Positions 30,332 through 41,208 of a DNA stretch of 64,000 nucleotides are shown here, piece by piece. The DNA comes from Epithemia pelagica (Eukaryota; Bacillariophyta; Bacillariophyceae; Surirellales; Surirellaceae), in the NCBI GenBank assembly GCA_946965045.2, contig OX337235.1, positions 2,340,928 to 2,404,927 of the forward strand, written 5' to 3'. Both the position numbers and the translations under genes were made by a program. The notes under the pieces are model-generated. The model did no database searches. It saw only the letters and a list, made by a program, of their open reading frames with translations, and had not been told where the DNA came from. Within the stretch, counting starts at the first letter, position 1. Each line of letters opens with the position of its first letter.

Positions 30332-30732
30332 GGCTACTCAACAGCGGCACCGCCGATGTCTCCTTGTCGGGTTTTGAATTGTCGTTTTCAGAACAGAAGA
30401 TTATCACTAATGACGGGCTGCTCAAGATGAGCCCCCTTCTTTGATCAAAATCCCCTGAATATTAAACGGGGGGATTGTTTTGGGGGTGGTTTCGGCTGGG
30501 CCCATTGGTGTTAGTGTAGACAAGCTTCGTCCGTGACTCCATGTCCAGTTCGTGACTCTTGAAGGGATTCCATAAATAAAAGGGGTGACAAAAGCAACAT
30601 ATGTCATTTTTCTTAGAGACTTTGCATTTCACTCACGGGGGAACTCAGGAAGATCTTGCTCTGTGTTGGCCATTGCAAAGGAATTCTTGGAGGTGGTTGC
30701 ATGGAGAAAACCACAGCTACAACCATATAATC
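30332..30732. promoter_or_regulatory. Divergent promoter between CAF1 and the PH-ankyrin gene
   Basis: 401 bp between two divergent starts. The frame of the PH-ankyrin gene is also open from 30601, so part of this may be coding. No clear regulatory motif was found. Confidence 0.3.
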
Positions 30733-32823
30733 ATGAAGGCGCTGAAACGACTGAACCGACTGCGGTCCCCAAGTAAGAGTGAAGATGGTCCCCCGTCATC
30801 GCCTCCACCACCCCCATCCAACAAGTCGCTCGGAGTGGACGGCGACAGCATCAGCAATGGTGCCGCTGTTAATGCCACCGAAACACCGGCGTACACCATG
30901 ACCCCTAGAACTTCTTCGTCTCTAAGATCTGCAACGGAGAAAATATCACAGGGGGAAACGCCATATCCAATGGCGGATTTACCACATGACAGATCCGATC
31001 CTTTATGGAATGATATTCGGCAGGAATACGGCTTGACGCTTCCCGAACTTGGTGCTCTCAAGAATGCCGTTCATGCATCTGAAGGAATGAATGAAGAAAT
31101 CGAAGTTTCCCAAGAAGGTAAGGTGGACGTTGTACAGATGGAGCAGGATCCTATCGCCGATGCTAGTGAGGCCACCAGTGCAGAACCGAACATCGAACCG
31201 GTGGAGGAAAGCCATGTTGTTCCACCTCCTCCTCCAGTTCCAAATGCGTCAGTAGCGTCACCCGCCGACCATCAAGAAAACACGAATAACGAACAGGCTT
31301 CCGGAGTGGGGGAATCCAATGAATCAACCGGAGCCGAGGATGAAACAGAAACAGAAACTGAAGGAGACTTGGATGACCTAGACAACGAGCTTGCACGAAT
31401 GAATATAGATAGAGATTTTGAGTGCTGGTCGTCATTCAGAAATTCCATTACCCGTCGGTCCGTGATGAAGAATTCGGGCGGAGACGAGGAAGAAAAGGCG
31501 CTTCCGACTCTAGGTTCCATTACGGAGGCGACTGTCAATGAAGAGATGGCGGAGGCAGAAGATCTTGAGAAGTGGGGAAAACGGCTCATGAGAGAAGAAG
31601 TATTTTCTCTTCGATATCGACCATCGAAGGCCGAAAAGAAGGAATTGTCGGAACTTGAGAAACAACTTGGCCTGAGGTCAGCGTCTAGTTTCATTTCGGC
31701 TTTGGTCGATTCTTCAGCGAGTGCCAATGAAGCTACCTGGAAACAACTCGTTCACCCAGAATCAAAGAAACCTTCCAGTATCTTGCTCAAGCGAGGTCCC
31801 ATTCTCTACAAATCATCGTCTGACCAAGAGGAGAAAGAACACGAAGCAGAATTGATTCTTCTGACGCATGGTTTTGTGATTGCCAAAGTACAGCCACATG
31901 GAAATAGTGGATCTCAAAGCTCTGGGATGGGTACCTCCGGAGCAATTGTATCAAGGACTTTTGAGCGTGCGTTTCCTTTAACTTCTGTTGTTTGCGCGGG
32001 CCCGGACAGTGATGATGAATGCGGTTGGGAAATTGTCGTCCGATCGAAAGGACAGGAGAAGCTTCACTTTGTTTCGGGAAGTGTCAAACAACAGGCTGCG
32101 TGGCTCAAGGCAATGGAAACGACCATCGTAAATCATTACATGCATGACCAAAACTTTCACAAAGACCTCGGTTGGCAATATAGACTTATCCACAAGCCTG
32201 GTTTCACAAGGGCGGTACTGGGTGTTGAAGATGACCTTATACCAGCGGAAACAGACTCTCTGAACAATCTGGATTCGTACAATGGATATGCACCTCTGCA
32301 CGTAAGTATGGACGTCGACTGAGTCCTTTTTCCTATACTGCATCTTACAGTGTATGTCTTGTTTTAGTATGCCGTTCGACTGAATCATGAACGAATAGTA
32401 CAAAGCCTTCTTGAGGACGACAACGTCGATCCCAACGTCCGCGACGAAGATGGGCGTACACCAGCAGTGCATGCCGTTCAAGACGAGGCTCCTACCGAAA
32501 TTTTAGCACTGTTGAGCAGGTTCGGAGCAACCGACATCGAAAAGGCAAAGAGTGAACGAGATGAGCTCTTTGAGCGTGTGGCAGCGACGCAATCCGAACG
32601 CGAAGAACGTCGTGAAGCAGAACAACAAAAGGAGGCTTTGGCTGCCCAATCCAAAATGAGTGAAAATATGCGTCTCCTTCAAGAGCGTGGACAAAAGATC
32701 GACGAGGCAGCGGACAAGGCTCAAGAACTCAATGATAATGCTACTGAGTACGCTGACCTCGCTCGTCAGCTAAAAGAGAAGACAAGGAAACAAGCAAGTT
32801 GGAATCCTTTTGGACGGAAGTAG
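30733..32823 (+). CDS. PH domain-ankyrin-R-SNARE-like coil protein, two exons
   Basis: Exons (from the preferred start) 30733-32301 and 32368-32823 are joined across a 66-bp GTAAGT..TAG intron; the product is 674 aa. An in-frame upstream ATG at 30601 would add 44 aa. Residues 1-345 are acidic and Pro/Ser-rich, probably disordered. About 348-468 looks like a PH domain (ILLKRGPILYK start; an end in KQQAAWLKAMETTI, with the conserved Trp of the last helix). About 514-580 is ankyrin-like (NGYAPLHYAV across the splice junction; DEDGRTPAVHA). The last 55 residues, with LQERGQKIDEAADKAQEL and ARQLKEK, resemble an R-SNARE heptad pattern with the zero-layer Arg in ERG, as in tomosyn. No C-terminal membrane anchor follows, so it might regulate membrane fusion rather than fuse. 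Confidence 0.8.
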
Positions 32824-32927
32824 GCCTCAGTTACAGATAAGAGTACGTTTGATCGAATGGTGGCACCGGATGCTACGACATTCACTACATGCGTTGGACC
32901 GAGTACATAGCCTTCCCGAAATGCTGC

Positions 32928-33731
32928 TCAGTTCGCTTCTTCACTGCTGGTGGATTCAGCCTTCTCCACAACAACAGTACTTAGGATATCAACCATTTTG
33001 ACCACAGAATAGGGTTTCCCTTCGATCATCACATCGTTGCCAGCGTAATCCTTGAACTTAACAGAATCACCTGGCTTGACGGGCGACGGGGTGAAATTGC
33101 CCATGGACGCCATACGTCCCTCTCCGACTTTGGCGACGATTCCCTCACAGGGCACATTACCTTTCATGACCTGATTAGCAATCACAACACCACTACTGGT
33201 TTGTAAAGGTTTGTCACCAAATTCTTCGTCCAATTCGATCAAAACATAGTCGCGAACAGGCACGACTGCTTCGAGTTTCATGGTAACACCGGTATAGTAC
33301 AAAAGAACATCATCGTCCCGGATGATTTGGCATTCATCACCGTTGTATTCTACAGGACGGCCATCAAACTTCCCATAGAGAACAGAAACACCTTCTTTGA
33401 TAGGATTTGTAATCCTGACACCGGTAAAAGGATGTATTTTGCCTGGTCCAGAAGCGACAACTAGTCCTTCTGTCGGTCTCTCTTTGGCCTGATCGGGAAG
33501 AAGAATCCCTCCGGCAGTGGCTGTCAAGGTATCTTTCACCTTGACCAGAATGTTGTTGCCCAGTGGGGATATGGGACCCCGAATGTCCGCACCATCGAGA
33601 GTGACCTGAGCGGCATTCCTCAATGTCGTACCTTGTCGTCGAGAACGAGAATCTGGCGTTACCCAAGCCGCAGCTGGCACCAGTAAGTAAAATGCGATGA
33701 ATATGCTGAAAATCAAGAATGGATATCTCAT
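32928..33731 (-). CDS. CPN20: Plastid co-chaperonin Cpn20 (double GroES domain)
   Basis: The 267-aa protein contains two GroES-like domains in tandem. The first begins PISPLGNNILVKV, has the mobile loop TATAGGILLPDQAKERP and runs to YYTG. The second begins VVPVRDYVLIELDE, with mobile loop LQTSSGVVIANQVMKG, and ends DILSTVV. Double-domain Cpn20 caps the Cpn60 chaperonin of plastids. The N-terminus is a signal peptide (FLIFSIFIAFYLLVPAAAW) ending in AAW, followed by Ser/Arg-rich sequence, so plastid import by the bipartite route is expected. A near-identical 234-bp copy of the middle of this gene lies at 43918-44151. Its 3' end converges with the PH-ankyrin gene. Confidence 0.92.
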   Translation of the reverse strand: MRYPFLIFSIFIAFYLLVPAAAWVTPDSRSRRQGTTLRNAAQVTLDGADIRGPISPLGNNILVKVKDTLTATAGGILLPDQAKERPTEGLVVASGPGKIHPFTGVRITNPIKEGVSVLYGKFDGRPVEYNGDECQIIRDDDVLLYYTGVTMKLEAVVPVRDYVLIELDEEFGDKPLQTSSGVVIANQVMKGNVPCEGIVAKVGEGRMASMGNFTPSPVKPGDSVKFKDYAGNDVMIEGKPYSVVKMVDILSTVVVEKAESTSSEEAN

Positions 33732-34397
33732 AGTACGAGTATCTGTGGTGGTAGAGAACCGTGTTCACTGGTGATGGATGGAAGATGGAATGGATGATCC
33801 GTGAGTGTGAGTGATGGCATCTTCCGTTTGGCATTTGGCATGTCTCTGTGGTTGTCGTTGATTTGCTGTGATGTCAGATCACAGACCGCGGTAGAGATTC
33901 TGAGAACTGACAACGAACACCGACAACTGACACTCACAAATGCCAAATGCGTATGTGTGGACGGATCGGATAATGAGTCACGAGTCATTCACGGTGTACA
34001 GTTCGAGCGTTTTGTCCTGTACTCTATGGCCCAATCGATTTCGTCATATGCCCACATTGATGGCATTCAGTACGAGTATCCCTAGGAGTATCGGATATGG
34101 ATATTAACGAGATAAAAGCCTGCCACCAGATAAATGATCCCGGGTTTTATTGGTCCAGTTTGGGCAATAAAAAGGGATTTGACATTGGACAATTCAGGAT
34201 CGCGTGCACTCTCTAAAAAGTAGCGGGCAAGCACACATGTAACAAACGCGAAAAGAGACGTTGGTGGTTGCATTCATTTGGATTTTGGATCTCACTCGGA
34301 TGCAGCCTCATTTTCTCATCATTAGGTCCTCAAATTTTGAAGACACCCATCTGCGGCCCATCGTCGCTTTCATGCACCATGATGAGAACTCCTGAAC
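33732..34397. other. Intergenic region, no gene seen
   Basis: Contains the presumed promoter of Cpn20 (minus strand, near 33732) and two of the scattered motifs, TACGAGTATCC and CTAGGAGTATC, at about 34070-34092. Remaining ORFs have no coding character. Confidence 0.4.
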
Positions 34398-34725
34398 AGA
34401 AGCCCAAGAGAATCATGATATTTTCCGCCGCCAGCGGTCTACATCGAGCAACAATGTCGGCGAAGTTCTCGAGGATGACATGGAGGCACCGATCGACTTT
34501 ACGAAGTTTACGAGCGAACGCTCACAACAGGATCTTTCAGATTCTCCTTTGCAGGACTCTCCGTATATTCTCTGTCCACGTATGAGCAGCATCGAATACG
34601 CGCATTCCAACAGACATATTCCACTCATGGTCACTGAAAAACCCTGCCGTCGTTCCAAAAGCAAAAATTTAAAAGAAGAAAGGATTGCCCGGAAAAACAT
34701 TCGGGAGATATCTTTGGTTTTGTAG
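34398..34725 (+). CDS. Possible small charged protein or exon (weak)
   Basis: The frame opens after a TGA near 34395 and runs to a stop at 34725. The visible ATG is at 34480. The translated region is coding-like in composition, with alternating acidic/Ser stretches (GEVLEDDMEAPIDF, DLSDSPLQDSP) and a basic end (KSKNLKEERIARKN). No start is seen for the longer form, so it may be one exon of a spliced gene or a gene remnant. No family recognised. Confidence 0.3.
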
Positions 34726-35328
34726 GGACTGGTTAATTCATGCCTGAACTGGCTCATATGCTCCGAAAAAAAGAGATGGATCACGCATGAAAGCTTTGTT
34801 GGTGTGTGTAACACAAGCACGATGCCTCGATTTCGTATGAGATTTGGCTCAGTACGACTCTGCTACTGTGGTTTCATGATCCTTTTTATTGCAGACAATC
34901 ACCTGTTCATATCAAACACTAATGGCTAAATGCTAAGTTATCGCCAAGTTTGCTCTTATTTACTTATACTTAAATAGACATTCGTAGTAGTCTAGAAAGG
35001 ACTGCAACAAACTTGTCCCACAATCGTAGGTCACTCAGTCGTCGCAACAAAACACGCTCGAGTGAAGAAAGGGTGATACTTGGGGTGGAAATGCTTAAGA
35101 AATGCGTTTTGGCACCCAAAGAATCCACGACAGAGAAAACCGGACACAACGGTAGAGAGCATGTACCAGATTTTAAGATTGGAGAAATCATGATAACAAG
35201 TGTTTCATAGAGACAAGCAGTGGCCATACTCGTGTAACGGGGCTTTTCTTACATCACATGGAGTCGTCTTCCTTAGCGCCGTTGCAGTTGCAGGGACCAA
35301 TATCATTTTCTCTAGGAGTACCATCATG
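34726..35328. other. Intergenic region, no gene seen
   Basis: AT-rich, with short ORFs on both strands but no recognisable motif. It ends at the left direct repeat that flanks the nuclease-kinase gene. Confidence 0.4.
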
Positions 35329-35391
35329 GGGCTAGCTTCACTATGGTAGCTAGGTGAGTCAAATCGGATTCAGAAGATTTGGTCGTGGATA
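35329..35391 (+). repeat. Left imperfect direct repeat flanking the nuclease-kinase gene
   Basis: GGGCTAG..TCACTATGGTAGCT, then GTGAG, AAATCGGATTC.GAAG and TTGGTCG occur in the same order as in the right copy at 37675-37763. The right copy has additional bases after GGTAGCTA and after GTGAGA. The repeats are direct and about 2.35 kb apart. Confidence 0.65.
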
Positions 35392-35738
35392 TTTAGCCCC
35401 CAGCGGGGGTGAGAATTTTGCAGTCTGTCCGTCAATCATTTTCGTGATTCTTCTCCTTCTCACCAGTTTTGGGCGGGCGTTAGCGTTAGGGGGTTGGGTT
35501 ATAATTGAACTCAGTCGCCCCATCCCGACAGGGATTTCTGTTGCCCCTGCTCCTGCTTGGGGTAGTAGGTAAGGTTAGACTATGGCCACCATGGCCGTTG
35601 GCCGTTCCGCCACAGCAACATTTCCAAGCCACGACGCCGCAGGCAACAACCGCAACCGCAACTTGTGACCGCAGGTCGATTGTCAATCGCAAACAGGCTA
35701 GACGTGATTTAGAAGACTGTTTGGAGCAGTATCCTCGG

Positions 35739-37235
35739 ATGGATTCTCTGAAAAAGCGGCGATTGCAGAAAGGTGACATTGTGAAAAACCTGGTGTTTGC
35801 AGAAGGAATTCCACCTCTACGGTGCATTATATCAGAGACCGGTCCCTCCGTTCCGAGGGAAAAAGACCATCCTGTAGTCTCCTTCGAAGAAAGGTACTTT
35901 GGTTTGTTGCCACAAGAAGTTTTTGAAGAAGTAAAGGGAGATGTGTCGGGTTTGCAGACTGTGCAAGGCTATGTGACTTATGCTTCAGAGAATGATGTGG
36001 CTACTAGAGTTCACAGCGTTGTCTTCAATGTCCTGGCCGCTCTAGGTTTTGCTGATGTGGCTTCTGTTCATTCGGAGGTTGCCACTTTCAACATAAGAGC
36101 AGATATTTTTGTTGTTGAAGTCCGTGGAATACCAATCGGCGTCATCGAAATAAGAAAACCGGACAAAGATCTCAAAGTTGTGGGAATGCAGCATCCAAAT
36201 ATACTTGGGGAGCTTTATGATTTTATGGAGCATCTCCCTAATTTCTACGGCGTCTCTCCTGTGTTTGGAGTTTTGTCAAATCTTGTGGAGTGGAGGGTGG
36301 CATGGTTGCCTGATGAAACAGCGGACAAGATTGCCGCTCAAGTTCTAAGCTTCGGGGAGGAAGATGATTATTCCGTCAACGAAGAGATCGAGCTACCCGA
36401 TAAAGGGGGCGAAACGAAGGATGAAGGAAACTTGGGCTTTCGGCCTACTGCCACAAAAACCAACCCTATCATTCATGCCCTAGAAGAAGCCGACGCAGAA
36501 GAAGGGACAGAAGAGCACCCCGTCCGCAAGGACGAACGTCATCTGCATGTGTCTAGAATTTTTAGGAGGACGGATGGTGACCACGAGGTCTTTCGGGCGC
36601 TTTTTTCGGTGATTTTCAAAATGTGTCGTTACGTCAAATTTTGCCCGTTTCGCGATCCGTTTGAGAAACTCGAAGAGCGTACTTTGTTGAGGTTTTCAAG
36701 GGGTGAGGCACCTGTAGTGTGGACTCGCTTACCTAGCCTGACTGGTCAGTGGAATAAAGTTCCCCGTTCTGATGTCAGCTAGCTAATTGCCATCGAAGAC
36801 CTTGGACGTGGTGCCAATGGACGAGTGTGGCTCACATGCACGTCGTCTGGGGCTGTGCGCGTCTTAAAGTTCTCAATTGAAAGGAATCCCCGGGCTGCTT
36901 TGGAGAAAGAACTCGTGATGTGGACGAGGGCTTATCCGGAGTTAAAGGTTTATCTAGAGACTTGGTGCGGTCACTTAGCCCTTCGGATGCCCCATTTCGC
37001 TGTAATTCACCCTGACCAGCGCTCAACCAAGCTCGCCCTGGTCGAGGAAGCACTACGTGAACACTTTGTGGCCAACAGACTTGTCCATGAAGATGTCAAT
37101 TGGCGCAACATTGGTATTTATCGTCAAGGTCGACGAGAGCGTGTAGTTCTGTACGACATGGCAAGTGTCCGGGAGGCTACCTTAGACGAAGGTGACCTCT
37201 GGGTCGATGCCTGTTATCAGCAGCTTCAACCTTGA
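35739..37235 (+). pseudogene. Restriction-endonuclease-like domain fused to a small kinase-like domain, interrupted by an in-frame TAG
   Basis: The frame is open from 35505, but the first ATG is at 35739. Up to 36779 the protein contains a PD-(D/E)XK-type nuclease core: NIRADIFVVE, then GIPIGVIEIRKP, with the Asp and the E-I-R (Arg in place of the usual Lys), followed by HPNILGELYDFMEHL and VEWRVAWLPDE. A TAG at 36780-36782 stops this frame; the same frame then continues for 150 codons as a kinase-like domain with the glycine loop EDLGRGANGRVWL, Lys in VLKF, the catalytic loop HEDVNWRNIG and YDMAS at the DFG position. Endonuclease-like plus kinase-like fusions occur in Crinkler-related effector-type proteins of eukaryotes. 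Either the gene has one nonsense change, or the TAG is read through, or two proteins are made. The arginine in the nuclease motif raises doubt about cleavage activity. Confidence 0.7.
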
Positions 37236-37359
37236 ACTGCGGCGGAAGTGTCAACGACAGTCGCCTCTTGCGAACCGAGAAGGATCTGTGTCACGTTGTA
37301 CAAAGTGATGGATCTTGTTCTTCTTGTTGTTGTTGTTCGCTATGAGATGTTTGAAGTTT

Positions 37360-37614
37360 TCACCTCTGTTTTCCTTCTTGACTGTAACCCACTTCGAGTT
37401 GGTCCAAGAGTTGGTCCACGTCCACACCCGTATTGTTGTCGTCTAGAGTTACTGGTGGCCGTTCTTCTTCTCCAGTTCTTGACTCCAGTCGAGGGAGGAT
37501 CGCAAAGCTTGCTGGCGGTGGGGATCCTGTCGCAGCTGCTTCAACGAAATAGGCATAATAATACTGATGATAATGGTCCATAGAAACCAGAAACGCAGCA
37601 ACCATCATCATCAT
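37360..37614 (-). CDS. Possible small 84-aa protein
   Basis: Minus-strand ORF downstream of the nuclease-kinase gene. The N-terminus is Met/Ala/Tyr-rich and moderately hydrophobic (VAAFLVSMDHYHQYYYAYF), perhaps a secretion signal. The second half is acidic and coding-like (RPPVTLDDNNTGVDVDQLLDQLE). No family recognised, and no expression signal seen. It could be the first exon of a longer gene. Confidence 0.3.
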   Translation of the reverse strand: MMMMVAAFLVSMDHYHQYYYAYFVEAAATGSPPPASFAILPRLESRTGEEERPPVTLDDNNTGVDVDQLLDQLEVGYSQEGKQR

Positions 37615-37674
37615 CCACGGATCTTTATGATGGAGTACTTTGTGTGTTTTGTCATCTTCTTCAGCTCAGTTGCA

Positions 37675-37763
37675 GGGCTAGAATCACTATGGTAGCTACT
37701 CCTACCTACCAGGTGAGACACTCTTTCGGACGAAATCGGATTCGGAAGCATTGGTCGCGAGAC
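37675..37763 (+). repeat. Right imperfect direct repeat flanking the nuclease-kinase gene
   Basis: Counterpart of 35329-35391, in the same orientation. It contains the extra segment CTCCTACCTACCAG, which belongs to the TACTCCTA motif class found elsewhere in the window. Confidence 0.65.
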
Positions 37764-38486
37764 TCAAAACTCCGAGCTCCGAGCCTATTGTACTCTCTAT
37801 TGTACTCTTTTTAGCAAGTAGAGAAAAAGGGCTTAAATATTTTGTGTGTAGCCAACCTGTGATGATAGATGAAACTTTGTACTATTGCCCATGCAACTTT
37901 CGGGCATCCTTCTTCACGACTACTCGTAATACGAGTAAGGTTAAGGGCATACTCGTACTCAGAACTCAGACTCCTAATCGAAACTCGACAAGACAAAATC
38001 CAACCAATAAAAATCCAACAATAGACCACAAACACCAATCAGCAGTCAGCATGCCAGCATGACATCAATTGGATCTTGATTGATGATCTGTGCGGTGAGT
38101 ACTCATGATTATTAAGCCCAAAAGTTTACTTATTTATCCCCATTCACACACTGGACACTACCAGACTTTCTCCATCACAAATAGTTTCAATAAGCCCACC
38201 TTGAATGGCGATTCGCAACGAAAAATCTCCATCGGTTGACACATCGTGTTCAGTTGATTATCATGTAGACACAACGAATGATGACAGATAGGTAGCGTTG
38301 ATGTCGTTTGTCGTACTCCCGCACGGAGGCACATGAAGCGCGTATTCGTCAACTGGTAAGCATCACAATCACACATGCTCAAACGCCAAAGGACTGTCTT
38401 TGCCTTGCAAGACAGCGAAGCCCCAACTCTCATAAAATCTGTAATCAAACTGTAAACCTGGCATTGCACCATCACTGCTTGAAACC
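37764..38486. other. Intergenic region, no gene seen
   Basis: Includes TACTCGTAATACGAGTA at about 37918-37934, a near-palindrome of the scattered TACTCGTA class. Plus ORF 38308-39126 starts here but is a shadow of the gene at 38487. Confidence 0.4.
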
Positions 38487-39083
38487 ATGGCCTCTCCATC
38501 ATCATCATCTACATCGTCCCCTTCTTCATTTCGATTCATCAAATCATGTCTGGGCGCTTCTCCCACGCAGAGGTTCCAAAACAAGAGGAATGTCTCGGGA
38601 GGCTCCAAAAACAAGAAAATCATCCATGCCAAGACATCTCAAGAGCCAATGGACCTGCGAGACTGTTCCTCCTCCCAATTCCATCTCGCTGTGGGCGGAG
38701 GGGACCATGCGTTCCATGGAAACAACTATAACCACTCTTCTTCATCCATTGAGACAAGTGACATGTCTCATTCTACCGCTCCCACTTCTTCTAAATCGCT
38801 CTCCTCCCAAGACGAAGCACAAGGAGGTGACGAAGTCCGTCATAATGGGCCGGAACAGCAAATTATTTCCAATCGCCGATTGTGGGAATACACCAACCAG
38901 GATAGCTACCGCCTTCCAAATGCTTTGGCTGGTGTTCGAACTAATTCAAGGAGCTCCTCCGATGAGAGCAGTCATCGTGAATCTTTCTTCAATGCGGACG
39001 CACCGAGTTCGGAATTTATGTTGGCACCTCCTCGTTCTCGAGGTAATCGCAACAGCCCTATTGATCTTGGTCTCACAATATAA
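38487..39083 (+). CDS. Ser-rich protein of unknown function
   Basis: A 198-aa ORF starting MASPSSSSTSSPSSFRF. It is rich in Ser, Asn, His and charged residues and probably disordered, with a more conserved-looking stretch ISNRRLWEYTNQDSYRLPNAL and a C-terminus ENDING PPRSRGNRNSPIDLGLTI. No signal peptide after the Ser-rich start is certain. An overlapping plus ORF in another frame (38308-39126) is equally open, but its Arg/Leu-rich composition looks like a shadow. The gene has no recognised relative and no obvious link to its neighbours. Confidence 0.5.
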   Translation: MASPSSSSTSSPSSFRFIKSCLGASPTQRFQNKRNVSGGSKNKKIIHAKTSQEPMDLRDCSSSQFHLAVGGGDHAFHGNNYNHSSSSIETSDMSHSTAPTSSKSLSSQDEAQGGDEVRHNGPEQQIISNRRLWEYTNQDSYRLPNALAGVRTNSRSSSDESSHRESFFNADAPSSEFMLAPPRSRGNRNSPIDLGLTI

Positions 39084-39522
39084 TGCGTCTATAAATGGAG
39101 CGCATTTGAATTGGTCTTTTGTGTGATTCAGATAAGTGGTGATTGCACGCCCATACGAAGATCGGTTGCCTCAAGCCCGCGGGATCACCGCATCAGCATA
39201 TGGGGATTTGTTCAGGGGAAACGCAGTCTCCAGTAGGCACAGTTTTGACATCTCAACCTCACTTCTATAATGTTAAAAAAGAACTGCTACCTACTCCTTC
39301 ATGCTTCATAGATTGGCTTCATGTACATGTTTATGCGAAATGAGAAGAACCACACCCAGAAGCAGTCATTGTCATTGATCGACCGAAACGGGGGAGAGGG
39401 GCCTTCGGCCCTCAAATTCCGAATTTCTATCCCCAATTTTCTCATAGAGCTCTAATCCGTAGGTATTCGTCGACAATGGCGACTACTCGAAACAAGAACT
39501 CATAGTCCCTCACGGTGAAGCA
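39084..39522. other. Intergenic region, no gene seen
   Basis: 439 bp between two plus-strand genes, with no credible ORF or motif. Confidence 0.4.
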
Positions 39523-41208
39523 ATGGGCACATCAAATGCACAAATGAAAAAAATGTGCGAAAGCTCTGATTCAGCATGGTTGGCCGTGGCTGAATCGTTG
39601 GCATTGGAGTACGCGAGGGGCTCTTGCTCGCACTCCTCCTTGGGACAACAACAGCCTCTTGTCGTCATTTTGTTAACGGAAACCCAACAAGCATTGCAGA
39701 TCACTCCAGAACTTGTCTTCTTGGCAGGTGTTGTTCAGACAGCAACAAAAATCAAAACAACAGTATCTTTTTCCCATCGTTCTCGTGAACCACACAAGAC
39801 AACAAGGACGAATCAAACGGAAAAAAGCCATGTCGATACAAGTAGTTTGATCGAAGAACAACACCAAATTAAATTTTTGTTTCATCATCTGCAAAAAGTG
39901 TATGTCAAACAGATTCAAACTCTGGGGCTTGATTCGAGGCGAGCTGAGGTACCCACACAAGTGGATCACATGGATGAGAAGGAAGATAATGACAGCTTGT
40001 ATCATTGGAGTCCGACGCTTTGCCCTCAAGCGTCGGTTCAATCAGAAATTGAAGAATTGATGAAACAGCGCCTGGAACAGAGAGCCGAGGAAACAGCTCA
40101 AGCTTTGATGCTACAAGAAGAGAAACGTAACAAAGCTCAGTCACGAAAACGACAGCAACAAAAGAACAGAAAAAAACAACGACAAAGACATGCCAACCGT
40201 ACTGCGACTGTCAACCCAGTCGATGTTAGTCCTTCCGAATCCAACAGCATGACAAGTACTGAACAAAACGACGACGTCGAATCGATAGGGAGCTATTGGG
40301 AAACGACCAAACTGAAAGTGGGGATTGACACAGTTGCGAACTCGAATGAAGATGAAACTGGAGAGCAATGGACTACCATTCGAAAAGCATCCAACAACCG
40401 TCGTAGAGAACCGTCAACAATAAAGCCTTCATCGCTGTTCGAAGCACGGATCACGATGAGCACCGAGGCCTCGTTCCCACCGTCGTCTCCGGAATTCACA
40501 CCACCTGTGGCCTCTAAGAGGGGTCACCAAATTTTTGACGTTGATTCATCAAATGAAAGTGACTCCCCTATGACGAAAACTACAGACGTCGACAAAAACA
40601 AGACCGCGAAAGGGACATATCTTGAATCATCCCCACCCGAGCTTTCTTCCATGACACCACCTCGCGTTGCGACCAATAGTTAGCCTATGAATGACGAAAA
40701 GGATGCCAGTGCCATCGATATTACCAAAACACCCACATATGGAAAAACAACAATGGCTGACAAGGCAGGTCGCCCTACAGAGAAAACAGAAGATGCGGCT
40801 TCCAGTGACACCAACGTCAAGGTCACTCAGTTACAGCAACATGTGCAGTATTTGGAAACCCAGCTTGCCCAGTATCAACGTTTGTTGGAACAAGAACGGA
40901 TTCGAGGTGAAAAACTGTACCGAGAGGAGAAAGAGAGCTCACAGGAACGCATTCAAGCCCTACAATTACGATTGTACATCGCAGAAACCCGTCTCAAAGT
41001 GTTTGAAGATGCCCTACAACAGCATGTTGACACAGTCCATGAAAACGTCGCCCATTCTAGCAAGCAGCACCTTGAGACGTCTCCACGAGGCATGCGAACT
41101 ACTTCTCTACTATCTTCTTCGCCTTCAGAGACAAGAATTCATGGTCCTCGTGTCCCTACACAAAAGGACTCGTCGCTGGAGCATCGTCCTTTGTACTCCC
41201 GGAGCTAA
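39523..41208 (+). CDS. Charged, coiled-coil protein of unknown function, split by an in-frame TAG
   Basis: Two ORFs lie in the same frame, 39523-40683 and 40687-41208, separated only by TAG CCT before the second ATG. The first (386 aa) has a more ordered N-terminus (AWLAVAESLALEYA; LVVILLTETQQAL), a helical region (SEIEELMKQRLEQRAEETAQ) and a basic tract (KRQQQKNRKKQRQRH), then a Ser/Pro/Thr-rich tail. The second (173 aa) contains a strong coiled coil (VTQLQQHVQYLETQLAQYQ; LRLYIAETRLKVFEDAL). Because the frame is continuous, a single 561-aa protein interrupted by a nonsense change is possible, as are two separate genes. No family recognised. Confidence 0.55.
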
